Source of the DNA: Siccibacter turicensis LMG 23730
Lineage (GTDB): Bacteria; Pseudomonadota; Gammaproteobacteria; Enterobacterales; Enterobacteriaceae
Assembly (NCBI RefSeq): GCF_000463155.2
Contig: NZ_AWFZ01000030.1
Coordinates: forward strand, 16,392 to 80,391
Length of the DNA stretch: 64,000 nt
Direction: 5' to 3'
The notes under the pieces are model-generated. The model was not told the origin of the DNA and did not search any database. It saw only the letters and a program-made list of their open reading frames with translations. Position 1 is the first letter of the stretch. The number at the start of each line of letters is the position of its first letter. The position numbers and the translations under genes were made by a program. Below, in pieces: positions 8,747 through 23,785 of the stretch.

Positions 8747-9571
8747 TTACTCCATTGGCATCAGCAGCGGATCGGGATAGCTGTACTCGAAGCCCAGCTC
8801 GTGACAGATGCGGCTGCCGTCCACGCGCTTGCCCTCGGCGCCGGTCACCCCGTCGCGGAAGGTCGGCGGCTCAACCCCAAGCTGGCGTGCCATCACCGGG
8901 TAAAACTCGGCGCGCGCCGGATGCTGCGGGGCGCAGAGGTTATAGATATGCCCGCCTTTCGGCGTCTCCAGCAGCAGGGCGATGGCCGCTACTACGTCGT
9001 CGAGGTGCACCAGGTTGACGCCCTGGTCGCCGTTGGGCGCCGTCTTGCCAGCAAAGAAACGTCCGGGATGACGCCCCGGCCCCACCAGTCCGGCGAGGCG
9101 CAGAATATCAACCGAGGTGCCCGGCAGATTGTGCAGCCAGTCCTCCAGCGCTTTCAACACCCGCCCACTGTGGGTGACCGGCGTGGTGGGGGTGGTCTCT
9201 TTTACTACGCCGTTGCGATCGCCGTAGACCGAGGTGGAGCTGGTAAAGATGATGCGCGGAATGCGATGCACCAGCGCGCTGTCGACGATCTCCTGTACCG
9301 CCTGCTGGTAGAAGGTGTCGCCCTCCCCCGTACGGCGCGCCGGGAGCGTCACCACCAGCGCGTCGACGTTGAGCAGCGCATCCAGTTCGGCGCTGTCACA
9401 TACCAGTTCAGGCGTCAGTTCCAATTGGTAACTCTCAATACCGCACATGCGCGCGGCTTCCACGCCGTCCTGGGTGGTTTTACTGCCGGTCACCTGCCAG
9501 CCCCGTGCGGTGAGCGCCAGCCCCAGCGGCATACCTAACCACCCTAAACCGACAATCGCTACCTTTTTCAT
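8747..9571 (-). CDS. yeeZ: NAD(P)-binding SDR-like protein YeeZ
   Basis: The protein has 274 residues from the ATG at 9571, which is preceded by CAGGAGA; the open frame continues upstream but without family similarity. It begins KKVAIVGLGWLGMP, a Rossmann-type nucleotide-binding motif (GxGxxG). It contains FTSSTSVYGD, typical of extended short-chain dehydrogenases/epimerases, and is the orthologue of E. coli YeeZ. The substrate is unknown in E. coli. It is soluble and cytoplasmic. It is divergent from the his operon, whose leader begins about 225 bases away. The toxin-antitoxin pair yefM-yoeB found between yeeZ and hisL in K-12 is missing. Confidence 0.9.
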   Translation of the reverse strand: MKKVAIVGLGWLGMPLGLALTARGWQVTGSKTTQDGVEAARMCGIESYQLELTPELVCDSAELDALLNVDALVVTLPARRTGEGDTFYQQAVQEIVDSALVHRIPRIIFTSSTSVYGDRNGVVKETTPTTPVTHSGRVLKALEDWLHNLPGTSVDILRLAGLVGPGRHPGRFFAGKTAPNGDQGVNLVHLDDVVAAIALLLETPKGGHIYNLCAPQHPARAEFYPVMARQLGVEPPTFRDGVTGAEGKRVDGSRICHELGFEYSYPDPLLMPME

Positions 9572-9717
9572 ATCCGTCTCCTGAATCATCGTGCGGCACG
9601 TCATGCTTATACCAAGCGTAACCGACAACGCTGCCGCCTGCATAGCCGCCGCACGGTAAAGGCTACCCCTGCCCGCCACGCGTGACAACCGAGGCGCAAG
9701 CCGTAAAGCGACACGGG

Positions 9718-9749
9718 TTGAAAAAAGCCCTTGCCATCCTCCATATATC
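9718..9749 (+). promoter_or_regulatory. Possible his operon promoter
   Basis: TTGAAA at 9718-9723 matches the -35 consensus at four to five positions, and an AT-rich stretch CATATATC at 9742-9749 can supply a -10 hexamer 18-20 bases later. It lies about 50 bases before the leader peptide start, the expected place for the his promoter. The -10 is poor, so the exact site is uncertain. Confidence 0.4.
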
Positions 9750-9797
9750 TGGTTTACGGTAAGAAACATTGTGAATAGTCATTCATCAGAGAAATTT

Positions 9798-9848
9798 ATG
9801 AACAGCGTTCAGTGCAAACACCACCATCATCACCATCACCCTGACTAG
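9798..9848 (+). CDS. hisL: his operon leader peptide HisL
   Basis: This 16-codon frame reads MNSVQCKHHHHHHHPD and ends TAG. Seven consecutive histidine codons (9819-9839) are the sensing element: when charged tRNA-His is scarce the ribosome stalls there and the antiterminator RNA fold wins. It differs from the classical MTRVQFK start at several residues, including a Cys, but the His block, the Pro-Asp end and the position before the attenuator are conserved. It is too short for normal gene calling. Confidence 0.95.
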   Translation: MNSVQCKHHHHHHHPD

Positions 9849-9911
9849 TCTTTCAGGCGATGTGTGCTGGGAGACATTCAGGATCTTCCAGTGGTGCAGA
9901 GCGCAACAGAA

Positions 9912-9947
9912 AGCCCCCGGAAGATCCTCTTCCGGGGGCTTTTTTTT
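9912..9947 (+). terminator. his attenuator
   Basis: A perfect 13-bp stem (AGCCCCCGGAAGA/TCTTCCGGGGGCT, 3-base loop) is followed by a run of eight T. It lies 63 bases after the hisL stop and 87 bases before hisG. It is the transcription terminator of the classical his attenuation system, avoided when the ribosome stalls in the His codons of hisL. Confidence 0.95.
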
Positions 9948-10034
9948 GGGGTTTTGATGCCAGCCGCTCCCGGATAAAAAAAGAGATTCACTACCGATTG
10001 CAGACGACCACGACAGGATTACGAGGAACCGAGA

Positions 10035-10934
10035 ATGTTAGATAACACCCGTTTACGCATAGCTATTCAGAAATCAGGCCGACTGAGCGACGATTCACGC
10101 GAGCTGCTGGCCCGCTGCGGCATCAAAATCAATCTGCACACCCAGCGCCTCATCGCCCTGGCAGAGAATATGCCGATCGATATTCTGCGTGTGCGTGATG
10201 ACGACATTCCGGGTCTGGTGATGGATGGCGTGGTGGATCTCGGCATCATCGGGGAAAACGTGCTGGAAGAAGAGCTGCTCACCCGCCGCGCGCAGGGCGA
10301 AGACCCGCGCTACTTCACGCTGCGTCGTCTGGATTTCGGCGGCTGCCGTCTGTCGCTTGCCACCGCCGTGGACGAGCCGTGGGATGGCCCCGCCGCGCTG
10401 AATGGCAAACGCATTGCCACCTCTTATCCGCACCTGCTCAAACGCTATCTGGATCAGAAAGGCGTGCAGTTTAAATCCTGTCTGCTCAACGGTTCCGTCG
10501 AAGTGGCACCGCGTGCCGGTCTGGCCGATGCCATCTGCGATCTGGTCTCCACCGGCGCGACCCTTGAAGCCAACGGCCTGCGCGAAGTGGAAGTGATTTA
10601 CCGCTCCAAAGCCTGCCTGATTCAGCGCGACGGCGAGATGGCCGATGCCAAACAGCAGCTCATCGATAAGCTGTTAACCCGAATTCAGGGAGTGATTCAG
10701 GCCCGCGAATCCAAATACATCATGATGCACGCGCCAACCGAGTGCCTGGATGAGGTTATCGCCCTGCTGCCCGGCGCCGAGCGTCCGACCATTCTGCCGC
10801 TGGCTGGCGATCAGCAGCGCGTGGCAATGCACATGGTGAGCAGCGAAACCCTGTTCTGGGAAACCATGGAAAAACTGAAAGCGCTGGGGGCCAGCTCCAT
10901 TCTGGTGCTGCCGATTGAGAAGATGATGGAGTAA
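10035..10934 (+). CDS. hisG: ATP phosphoribosyltransferase
   Basis: HisG catalyses the first step of histidine synthesis, joining ATP and PRPP to form phosphoribosyl-ATP. This is the 299-residue long form, with catalytic domains in the first two thirds ([12 protein letters not shown]; the PRPP-binding stretch around [14 protein letters not shown]). A C-terminal ACT-like regulatory domain mediates histidine feedback inhibition. The ATG follows GAGGAACCGAG. It is the first structural gene after the attenuator, with hisD following after three bases. Confidence 0.97.
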   Translation: MLDNTRLRIAIQKSGRLSDDSRELLARCGIKINLHTQRLIALAENMPIDILRVRDDDIPGLVMDGVVDLGIIGENVLEEELLTRRAQGEDPRYFTLRRLDFGGCRLSLATAVDEPWDGPAALNGKRIATSYPHLLKRYLDQKGVQFKSCLLNGSVEVAPRAGLADAICDLVSTGATLEANGLREVEVIYRSKACLIQRDGEMADAKQQLIDKLLTRIQGVIQARESKYIMMHAPTECLDEVIALLPGAERPTILPLAGDQQRVAMHMVSSETLFWETMEKLKALGASSILVLPIEKMME

Positions 10935-10937
10935 ACC

Positions 10938-14385
<3,448 letters not shown>

Positions 14386-14976
14386 ATGAGCGTGGTGATC
14401 CTTGATACCGGCTGCGCCAACCTGTCGTCCGTCAAGTGGGCCGTTGAACGGCTGGGCTACGCCCCGCAGGTCAGCCGCGACCCGGATATCGTGCTGCGCG
14501 CCGACAAGCTGTTTCTGCCGGGCGTGGGGACCGCCCAGGCGGCAATGGACCAGCTGCGCGAGCGCGAACTGATCGACCTTATCAAAGCCTGTACCCAGCC
14601 GGTACTGGGTATTTGCCTGGGGATGCAGCTGCTCGGCAGCCGCAGCGATGAGAGCGGCGGCATTGAGACGCTGGGCATCATTGATGAGCCGGTGCCGCAC
14701 ATGACCGATGTTGGTCTGCCGCTGCCGCACATGGGCTGGAACCGCGTCTATCCGAAGGCGGGAAATCACCTGTTCCGCGGGATTGAGGACGGGGCCTACT
14801 TCTACTTCGTGCACAGCTACGCCATGCCGGTTAACCCCTGCACCATCGCGCAGTGCAGCTACGGCGAACCCTTCACGGCCGCGGTGCAGAAAGATAACTT
14901 CTACGGCGTGCAGTTCCACCCCGAGCGTTCCGGCGCGGCGGGTGCACAGCTGCTGAAAAACTTCCTGGAGATGTAA
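14386..14976 (+). CDS. hisH: Imidazole glycerol phosphate synthase, glutamine amidotransferase subunit
   Basis: HisH is the class-I glutaminase (196 residues) that releases ammonia and channels it into HisF. The nucleophile cysteine is in [10 protein letters not shown] and the His/Glu of the triad in QFHPERSG near the C-terminus. It starts immediately after the hisB stop and abuts hisA, in the operon order B-H-A-F. Confidence 0.97.
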   Translation: MSVVILDTGCANLSSVKWAVERLGYAPQVSRDPDIVLRADKLFLPGVGTAQAAMDQLRERELIDLIKACTQPVLGICLGMQLLGSRSDESGGIETLGIIDEPVPHMTDVGLPLPHMGWNRVYPKAGNHLFRGIEDGAYFYFVHSYAMPVNPCTIAQCSYGEPFTAAVQKDNFYGVQFHPERSGAAGAQLLKNFLEM

Positions 14977-16465
<1,489 letters not shown>

Positions 16466-16472
<7 letters not shown>

Positions 16473-17074
16473 CAGAGCAACAACGCGCGCAGCTGGACTT
16501 CGAAAAAACCGACGGCCTGCTGCCGGCGGTGATCCAGCACGCGGTGTCCGGCGAAGTCTTGATGCTGGGCTACATGAACGACGAGGCGCTGCGGGTTACC
16601 GAGCAGAGCGGGAAAGTGACCTTCTGGTCGCGTACCAAACAGCGGCTGTGGACCAAGGGCGAAACCTCAGGCCATTTCCTCAACGTGGTCAGCATCACGC
16701 CGGACTGCGATAACGATACCCTGCTGATTCTGGTTAACCCCATCGGGCCAACCTGCCACCTTGGCACGTCGAGCTGCTTTGGAGAGACGCATCATCAGTG
16801 GCACTTCCTGTGGGAGCTGGAGCAGCTGCTCGCCTCGCGCAAGACCGCCGATCCGGCAAGCTCCTATACCGCGAAGCTCTACGCCAGCGGCACCAAGCGT
16901 ATCGCGCAGAAAGTCGGGGAAGAAGGCGTGGAAACCGCGCTGGCTGCCACGGTGAACGATCGCCACGAGCTGACCAATGAAGCGTCCGACCTGATGTATC
17001 ACCTGCTGGTGCTGCTTCAGGACCAGGATCTGGATTTGACCACGGTGATTGAGAACCTGCGCTCGCGCCACTAG
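16466..17074 (+). CDS. hisI: Phosphoribosyl-AMP cyclohydrolase / phosphoribosyl-ATP pyrophosphatase
   Basis: This bifunctional HisIE protein has 202 residues. The N-terminal half is the PRA-CH zinc enzyme ([18 protein letters not shown]; cysteines in TPDCDND and [11 protein letters not shown]). The C-terminal part is the PRA-PH domain ([13 protein letters not shown] with its metal-binding acidic residues, and [14 protein letters not shown]). It catalyses steps two and three of the pathway. It is the last gene of the operon, followed by a strong terminator. Confidence 0.97.
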
Positions 17075-17093
17075 TCGCGGCCAAAAAGCAAAA

Positions 17094-17124
17094 AAGGCAG
17101 ATGCATAGCGCATCTGCCTTTTTT
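17094..17124. terminator. his operon / wzzB terminator
   Basis: AAGGCAGATGC/GCATCTGCCTT forms an 11-bp stem with a 5-base loop, with an A run before it and a T run after it. It lies between the convergent genes hisI and wzzB and can end transcription from both sides. Confidence 0.9.
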
Positions 17125-17139
17125 ATTGTCGGGAGTAAA

Positions 17140-18129
17140 TTACCCTTTATGGCGCAGGTTGTACTCGCGAATGGCGTTACGTCCCAGCACGGCAGCCGCG
17201 CCGAGCATGCCGCCCAGCAGCACGGCCAGCACCAGCGTGAGTGCGCGTTTCGGGCTGTCGCGACGAATCGGCGTGTCTGGCTTCATGACGTAGCGGAAAG
17301 CATAGAGCGTATCCGGCTGCGCTTTCAGAGAGTTCACCGCCAGCAGGTTCTGACGCAGCTGGTAGTAATCCACGGTCAGCGGCAGCGGGCTGGTGGCGTG
17401 GTTCTGGATCATCGCCTTCAGCGCGTCGCTCCCCAGTACAAACAGCGTGTCGTCCGAAACGCCTTCTGACTGCTGGACCTGCGGCTTGGTAATGCCGGAC
17501 TGCTCGGCAATCAGCAATGCCTGATTAAGGACTTTCTCACGCTCCTGCTGCTTCTCTTTGGCGACGTGTTCCATCGCCTGCAACGAGGACGTCAACTCTT
17601 TCACGCGCGAGTTGATGTTGCTGGTTAAATCTTTCTCGATTTCACCGGCAATGCCGCGGTTAATCTCGGTAATGTACTTCTCCAGCGTTTTGCTGGCTTT
17701 TTCCGCCGTATCGGATTCATAGCTGATCGCAAGCGGCGCCGGTTGACCTTTCACGGTCGGCTCGATGGAGAGCTTTTCCGGCTCTTCCTGGTTGTTCAAC
17801 TGCAGCGAACGGGCAGACAGCGCGGCGTTCAGGCGCGAGAAGAACTGCTGCTGAATATCCGATACCAGCGGGGCGTTAGTCGGATACAGCGTGTTCATGG
17901 CGTTGGTATAGCTCGAAACCTGACCGGAATCGGGCGTTGTGATAATCGCAGAGGAGGTCCATTTCTCTTTAGCGAACGCCAGATAGAGACCTGCTAACAC
18001 CAGAGCAACGATGACGAAGATGCCAATGATGACTTTGCCGCGCCAGAGTTGAACAAATATATCAATCAGATCAATGTTTTCTGCATTCTCGTGGTTACGT
18101 TCCACTGTTTTATAGTCGTGCGTTGCCAT
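17140..18129 (-). CDS. wzzB: O-antigen chain-length regulator WzzB
   Basis: WzzB sets the modal length of O-antigen chains made by Wzy. The 329-residue protein has the polysaccharide copolymerase layout: a short cytoplasmic N-terminus, membrane segment 1 (about residues 33-53), a long periplasmic helical domain, and membrane segment 2 near 295-315 after the Pro-rich KPDTPIRRDSPKR motif. It sits at the far end of the O-antigen region, as in other enterics. In E. coli ugd separates it from gnd; here it is directly next to gnd with 164 bases between. Confidence 0.94.
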   Translation of the reverse strand: MATHDYKTVERNHENAENIDLIDIFVQLWRGKVIIGIFVIVALVLAGLYLAFAKEKWTSSAIITTPDSGQVSSYTNAMNTLYPTNAPLVSDIQQQFFSRLNAALSARSLQLNNQEEPEKLSIEPTVKGQPAPLAISYESDTAEKASKTLEKYITEINRGIAGEIEKDLTSNINSRVKELTSSLQAMEHVAKEKQQEREKVLNQALLIAEQSGITKPQVQQSEGVSDDTLFVLGSDALKAMIQNHATSPLPLTVDYYQLRQNLLAVNSLKAQPDTLYAFRYVMKPDTPIRRDSPKRALTLVLAVLLGGMLGAAAVLGRNAIREYNLRHKG

Positions 18130-18261
18130 GATTACCTTATGTATTAAAGAAATAGCTACGAAGCGCCGCGCTAAGTGTAGCGATTTTCAGGCGTAATGCC
18201 TGTAATTTTTTCGCGTCAACGATAAGAAAGGACTGAAAACCAGACGGCTTGCAAGGCAGGC

Positions 18262-18287
18262 AAAAAAAAGCCCTCTTGCGAGGGCCT
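18262..18287 (-). terminator. gnd terminator
   Basis: GCCCTC/GAGGGC with a 4-base loop is followed on the minus strand by eight T. It lies just beyond the gnd stop codon. Confidence 0.85.
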
Positions 18288-18293
18288 GGGGAG

Positions 18294-19703
<1,410 letters not shown>

Positions 19704-19773
19704 TACATACTCCTGTCAGGTTTGGTCACCGCAGCATACGCGCGGCTTGAAAATGTAGTGTAAATGTTAACTC

Positions 19774-19802
19774 ATTATACTTAATAGAACAGTAAAATTT
19801 GA
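19774..19802 (-). promoter_or_regulatory. gnd promoter
   Basis: Read on the minus strand, a perfect -10 hexamer TATAAT (19774-19779) is preceded after 17 bases by TCAAAT (19797-19802), a weak -35. The predicted start gives a leader of about 60 bases before the gnd ATG at 19703, similar to the short leader known for E. coli gnd. Confidence 0.6.
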
Positions 19803-19835
19803 CTGTATCGCAGAGCGCGATGATTTTACAGATGT

Positions 19836-20873
19836 TCATTTTTGATAAGCTATCTTTGACCTGAAAAATTTCCCTAGCGGCTTTTCCAGATATTCATGAA
19901 TAATGCAACCGAAAACTATAGCTGCTATAAAAAGACTAAGCCCCATTACCCAATGAATCTTGATTGCAGGCCAACTTAACGAGTTGAAGACAATATGCGT
20001 CAAATAGATACTATACGAGGCGTTTCCTAAATAACATAGAAAGCGCCCAATAGGTGTTTCTTTATATTGAAAAGACAGAAGCAAATAGAAAACTATAGTA
20101 ACACAAAATATTAATACAGCCTTTGATTCATGTAAATTTGGGCATAACATTAGCACTAACAGTATACTTAGTAAGATGAAACCCAATATTGTATTTTTTA
20201 CAATTACTAGCTTCGGCGCAAAATACAAAATCGCACCTATTGCAAAGCATAAATTTATCATATCAGAAACTACATAAAGCCAATTAACCCATCGCCCCCT
20301 TGATGGTTCAAATAAAGAGTTAATGATCAAAAATGATCCCAAAAAACAGACTAATAATATATAAGGTATATATTTTAATTTAAAAAAAACGAGTAAAACT
20401 GCAAATAATGCATAAAAGAATATTTCGTAAACCAAACTCCATGCGGTTGCTAACGGCATCGCATAAAATTCCGAGTTGTACAGCGGAGGGATCAGCGTTA
20501 AAGCGCTAACCAATTCTCCAACTCCCTTCGGGTAATAATTTAGATTTATTAACCATGATAGCTCACCTCTCGTGTAATGAAAGATAATCAAGGAAAGCAA
20601 TGTAAATGTTACGTATAACGGATATATTCTTACAATCCTGTCTAAAATAAAGACTTTAGCCGACTTAGGCCTTTCATTACATGAAAGCATCATGACGAAG
20701 CCACTAATACAGAAAAAGAAATATACGGCAAAATCCCCTAAATAATTAAGATGAACCACATCAAAGAAAGCATTATGGTGAAAAATCATCTGTAACTGAG
20801 GTAATAATAGATGATGAAACGCCACAACTAGTGCGGCAATGCCTCGGCCAATTTGAATTTGCTCTAGTTTCAT
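19836..20873 (-). CDS. O-antigen acyltransferase, acyltransferase-3 family
   Basis: This 345-residue integral membrane protein resembles the acyltransferase-3 (PF01757, OafA-like) family. It starts with the characteristic first helix carrying IGRGIAALVVAFHHLLLP, in which the family's Arg and His are visible. Roughly ten hydrophobic segments follow. Such proteins usually O-acetylate a sugar of the O unit or a lipid-linked intermediate. It is the last gene of the AT-rich O-antigen operon, 22 bases after the GT2 gene, and its codon use matches that cluster rather than gnd. The acceptor sugar cannot be read from sequence. Confidence 0.82.
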   Translation of the reverse strand: MKLEQIQIGRGIAALVVAFHHLLLPQLQMIFHHNAFFDVVHLNYLGDFAVYFFFCISGFVMMLSCNERPKSAKVFILDRIVRIYPLYVTFTLLSLIIFHYTRGELSWLINLNYYPKGVGELVSALTLIPPLYNSEFYAMPLATAWSLVYEIFFYALFAVLLVFFKLKYIPYILLVCFLGSFLIINSLFEPSRGRWVNWLYVVSDMINLCFAIGAILYFAPKLVIVKNTILGFILLSILLVLMLCPNLHESKAVLIFCVTIVFYLLLSFQYKETPIGRFLCYLGNASYSIYLTHIVFNSLSWPAIKIHWVMGLSLFIAAIVFGCIIHEYLEKPLGKFFRSKIAYQK

Positions 20874-20895
20874 TATATACCTTAGCTATTAAAAG

Positions 20896-21732
20896 CTATT
20901 TCCGGGACCTTAGCGCAGAATATAAACTAGTCAATACTTTAGTTGGAAGGTATCTCGATAAGGCTCTAATAAGAAATATAGAGATAGTTTTCCATTTGCT
21001 GCCTATTCGAAGATCAATTTTAAGCTTCATCAGCTTAAATTCGCTTTTTATATAATTCCATCCACGTCGACGGCTGATCATTTCACTACCAGCCCTAACC
21101 TTTACTAAAATATCTGGCAAATTAGCCACTTTATAACCTAAAGCAATCAAGCGCAGCCATAAATTATAATCTTCCATATACAAATGGTGCTGATATCCGC
21201 CACATTTTATTATCGCATTTTTTCTGAACATTACAGTCATATGGTTGAAAGGATTACGAGAGACCGCCAGTTTTAGAATCTCATCCTCCAGAGCAGGTAC
21301 AACTCTAACCCCTGTTTCCTTGGAAAAATCTGCATTATATTCAGCGATTGCTCCTCCAAGTAAAGCGACTTCGGTATGACACTGCATATATGAAATTTGC
21401 TTTTCAAAACGATTTTTACTACAAATATCATCTGTATCCATTCTAGCAATTATTTCATAATTACATGCAGCAATACCTGCATTTAACGCAATACCAAGAC
21501 CTGAGTTTTTTTCGAGTTTGACCGAAATCAATCCATGATTAACTCTGTAATAATCAATTATTTTTTCAAGACGTTCTGTTAACGGACCATCTTCTACTAA
21601 AATGACCTCAGCTGGCACTAACGTACTCGAGTAAATACTAGACAAACTTTCATTTAGAAAATCAGGATGTTCCTTAAAATATACAGACATTAAAACAGAG
21701 AAATTAGCAACGGGCGAACTGGAGTTAGTCAT
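20896..21732 (-). CDS. Glycosyltransferase family 2 (O-antigen)
   Basis: This 278-residue GT-A fold glycosyltransferase has the N-terminal nucleotide-sugar region FSVLMSVYFKEHPDFL, VEDGPLTE, and the metal-binding DxD-type motif ARMDTDDIC near residue 98. MEDYNLWLRL is the usual acceptor-side ED motif. It resembles WbbT/WfaP-like enzymes that often transfer Gal or GlcNAc, but the donor cannot be assigned. No membrane segment is clear, so it is probably a peripheral inner-membrane protein. Its start overlaps the end of the upstream gene by eight bases. It is AT-rich like the rest of the cluster. Confidence 0.85.
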   Translation of the reverse strand: MTNSSSPVANFSVLMSVYFKEHPDFLNESLSSIYSSTLVPAEVILVEDGPLTERLEKIIDYYRVNHGLISVKLEKNSGLGIALNAGIAACNYEIIARMDTDDICSKNRFEKQISYMQCHTEVALLGGAIAEYNADFSKETGVRVVPALEDEILKLAVSRNPFNHMTVMFRKNAIIKCGGYQHHLYMEDYNLWLRLIALGYKVANLPDILVKVRAGSEMISRRRGWNYIKSEFKLMKLKIDLRIGSKWKTISIFLIRALSRYLPTKVLTSLYSALRSRK

Positions 21733-22555
21733 GTTTGAATTCTTTAAGTTTGCTTATCATTTCGGATTCATGAAACTTTCTACTAAACCAATTTTTTTTA
21801 TTCATTTTCAAAACATGGTCCAGATTCAAGTACTTCGGATTTGATGCACCTGGCGGAAATTCAATATATCTTTTATTATCATCAGCAATTTTGCAACTGC
21901 CTTCCGCTCTTATATAAGTCGCAAAAGCATGTTCATCAGCACAAGTAATCCTGACATACTTTTTAAAGAAGTTTCCGTTTTCATACTCTGCGACTACTTT
22001 CTGTGCAAAATCCCTATTGATTGAACACCATAGAGATCCGTAATATGCATCGCCTTTGATTCCTGAAGTATTAATAAAATACGATATAAATCTTAGCGTT
22101 CTTTTCAACACCTTCCCAGGAAAAGTCCTCATGTGCTTCGTGTCCGCGTGCGGCATCCAGGTCCTAACCCGCCATTCATTGTCGGCTCGATGATGACTTT
22201 CAATGTAGTTTAAATTCGGGTTTTTATCCCATTCTCGTTCCATTTCAGAAAAGGGTATAAGTGGAAAACATTCTGCACTGATCAAGTGTATATACTGGAT
22301 GCCTTTCAGCTTCACGGCAAATGATAATAGTTTTATAACCGCCTCAACCTGACTAAAACCAGCCCAATATACGGAGGTGCGTTCTTCGATAAAGTGCACA
22401 TTTTCAAGCGCGTAAGCTTCTTTATTATTATCGAGATGTACCTTAAGATCGAAATGAACAATGAATACCGTTTCAGGGAAAGCTTTTGCTAAGTGGATTA
22501 TATAATCAATGTTTTTATGAGCTAATATTGCAACCGCTGTTTTAAAAGTAATCAT
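21725..22555 (-). CDS. Core-2/I-branching-type glycosyltransferase (GT14-like)
   Basis: The 276-residue protein matches the Core-2/I-Branching enzyme pattern (PF02485). It starts with AVAILAHKN and has VHFDLK, the arginine and WAGFSQVEA stretch, LISAECFPL, GSLWCSINRDFA, and ADEHAFATY carrying the catalytic-type acidic residue. The eukaryotic family adds beta-1,6-GlcNAc branches, and bacterial members are found in polysaccharide clusters. A GlcNAc or xylose-like transfer is therefore possible but not proven. No signal or membrane segment is seen. It overlaps the downstream GT2 by eight bases and follows wzy by three bases. Confidence 0.82.
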   Translation of the reverse strand: MITFKTAVAILAHKNIDYIIHLAKAFPETVFIVHFDLKVHLDNNKEAYALENVHFIEERTSVYWAGFSQVEAVIKLLSFAVKLKGIQYIHLISAECFPLIPFSEMEREWDKNPNLNYIESHHRADNEWRVRTWMPHADTKHMRTFPGKVLKRTLRFISYFINTSGIKGDAYYGSLWCSINRDFAQKVVAEYENGNFFKKYVRITCADEHAFATYIRAEGSCKIADDNKRYIEFPPGASNPKYLNLDHVLKMNKKNWFSRKFHESEMISKLKEFKHD

Positions 22556-22558
22556 TTT

Positions 22559-23785
22559 TTATAACTTAAAATTCGCCGTTAAAAATTCGATAATATTACT
22601 ATCAAAGTAGGCCGGATTGTAAATTAATGATGAATATAAATTATACATTATAAGCCCTCCCCCGATGTAGACCATTACTAAATTTGCAACAAACTTTGTA
22701 TTCGAAACCAATATCTCTTTAATCTGAACAAACTGGATGCTGATAACAATATAAAAAAGTAATACTACAAAATAATATAATCTTTCAACGACTTTTGAAA
22801 TGTTAGACACCAACGCAATTGTAATAACCAAAAGCGTTAAACTAAAATACATTAGTTTATATATATCGCTGCGTGGAATTAGTTTTTTATAGATAATAGA
22901 GTCAAATAGCAATGCACCGATTGAAAGGACTAGTACCCTTATAATTGCAACGCCACCAAAATCTGAACCATCCCAGGATGCATAGTAGTTTAATTTAGAT
23001 GAGATATAGCCTGGTAAAACCGTATCAAGCAAGGATGAAACTGGTATAACAAGTGTTATTATAAGACATAAAATTGCAACCCCAGCAACTTTTCTCATGT
23101 CAAAATTATGCATGAGTCGATATATAGGGATAATAGATAATAGTAGAATACCCGTGCTATGAGACATGGCAACAACAACCACAAAAAAAAGTGCCAGAAT
23201 TCTTTTCTTCTCAATCAATAAAACAATAATGCCAATAAAATATGTAATTACCCAAGCCTGCCGGATATAATTCCCATATAAGTTCCAGAATGAAAAGGAT
23301 GATAACAAAAGAATGAAAAACAGACTGGCTATTTTAGATGTTTGTGTGACTCCATATATCTTACTTAAGTAATTGAAAAAAAGTATATATGGAAAAAAAG
23401 AAATAATATTAACAATCCAGAAAAAAGTAAAAGGATCGTTGTTAGGTATTGCTTTTAAGATTAAAGATATACTTTCCCAAAAGAAAAAATCTGTTTTACT
23501 TTCACTCCAGGTGGGGTATTGCCCTTCAAGAACATTAAAGTAATAAGTAATGAAGTCATTACCTTCACCATATAATGACTTTGTAGCCAAAATACCTGAA
23601 AAGAATAAAACTATAAAAGTTACATATAAATTTAATGTTACTCTTTTATGCAAACCAAAAAACAAAACAGAAAGAACAATAAACACACCGCCAAGATTTG
23701 GAAATAAAAAAAACAAAGAAAACACGATAAAAAAAACAATAGGCATTAATTTTTGGGTGTTAATCATTTTTAATGCGTTTGTCAT
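22559..23785 (-). CDS. wzy: O-antigen polymerase Wzy (EpsG-like)
   Basis: This highly hydrophobic 408-residue protein has about eleven to twelve membrane segments and no similarity to the neighbouring flippase. The central motif NYIRQAWVITYFIGII followed by a cytoplasmic KK and then AMSHSTGILLL is the EpsG/Wzy pattern (Arg and Ser-His-Ser/Thr). Together with its place next to wzx this identifies it as the polymerase that joins O units on the periplasmic face. Wzy sequences are poorly conserved, so the name rests on topology and context. The start at 23785 has GAGAAAG upstream and overlaps wzx by 26 bases; a second ATG at 23767 lacks a ribosome-binding site. Confidence 0.82.
   Translation of the reverse strand: MTNALKMINTQKLMPIVFFIVFSLFFLFPNLGGVFIVLSVLFFGLHKRVTLNLYVTFIVLFFSGILATKSLYGEGNDFITYYFNVLEGQYPTWSESKTDFFFWESISLILKAIPNNDPFTFFWIVNIISFFPYILFFNYLSKIYGVTQTSKIASLFFILLLSSFSFWNLYGNYIRQAWVITYFIGIIVLLIEKKRILALFFVVVVAMSHSTGILLLSIIPIYRLMHNFDMRKVAGVAILCLIITLVIPVSSLLDTVLPGYISSKLNYYASWDGSDFGGVAIIRVLVLSIGALLFDSIIYKKLIPRSDIYKLMYFSLTLLVITIALVSNISKVVERLYYFVVLLFYIVISIQFVQIKEILVSNTKFVANLVMVYIGGGLIMYNLYSSLIYNPAYFDSNIIEFLTANFKL

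Noticed and set aside
9819-9839. Seven consecutive His codons that look like a purification tag
   Set aside because: They belong to the natural hisL leader with its attenuator and hisG following; no vector sequence is present.
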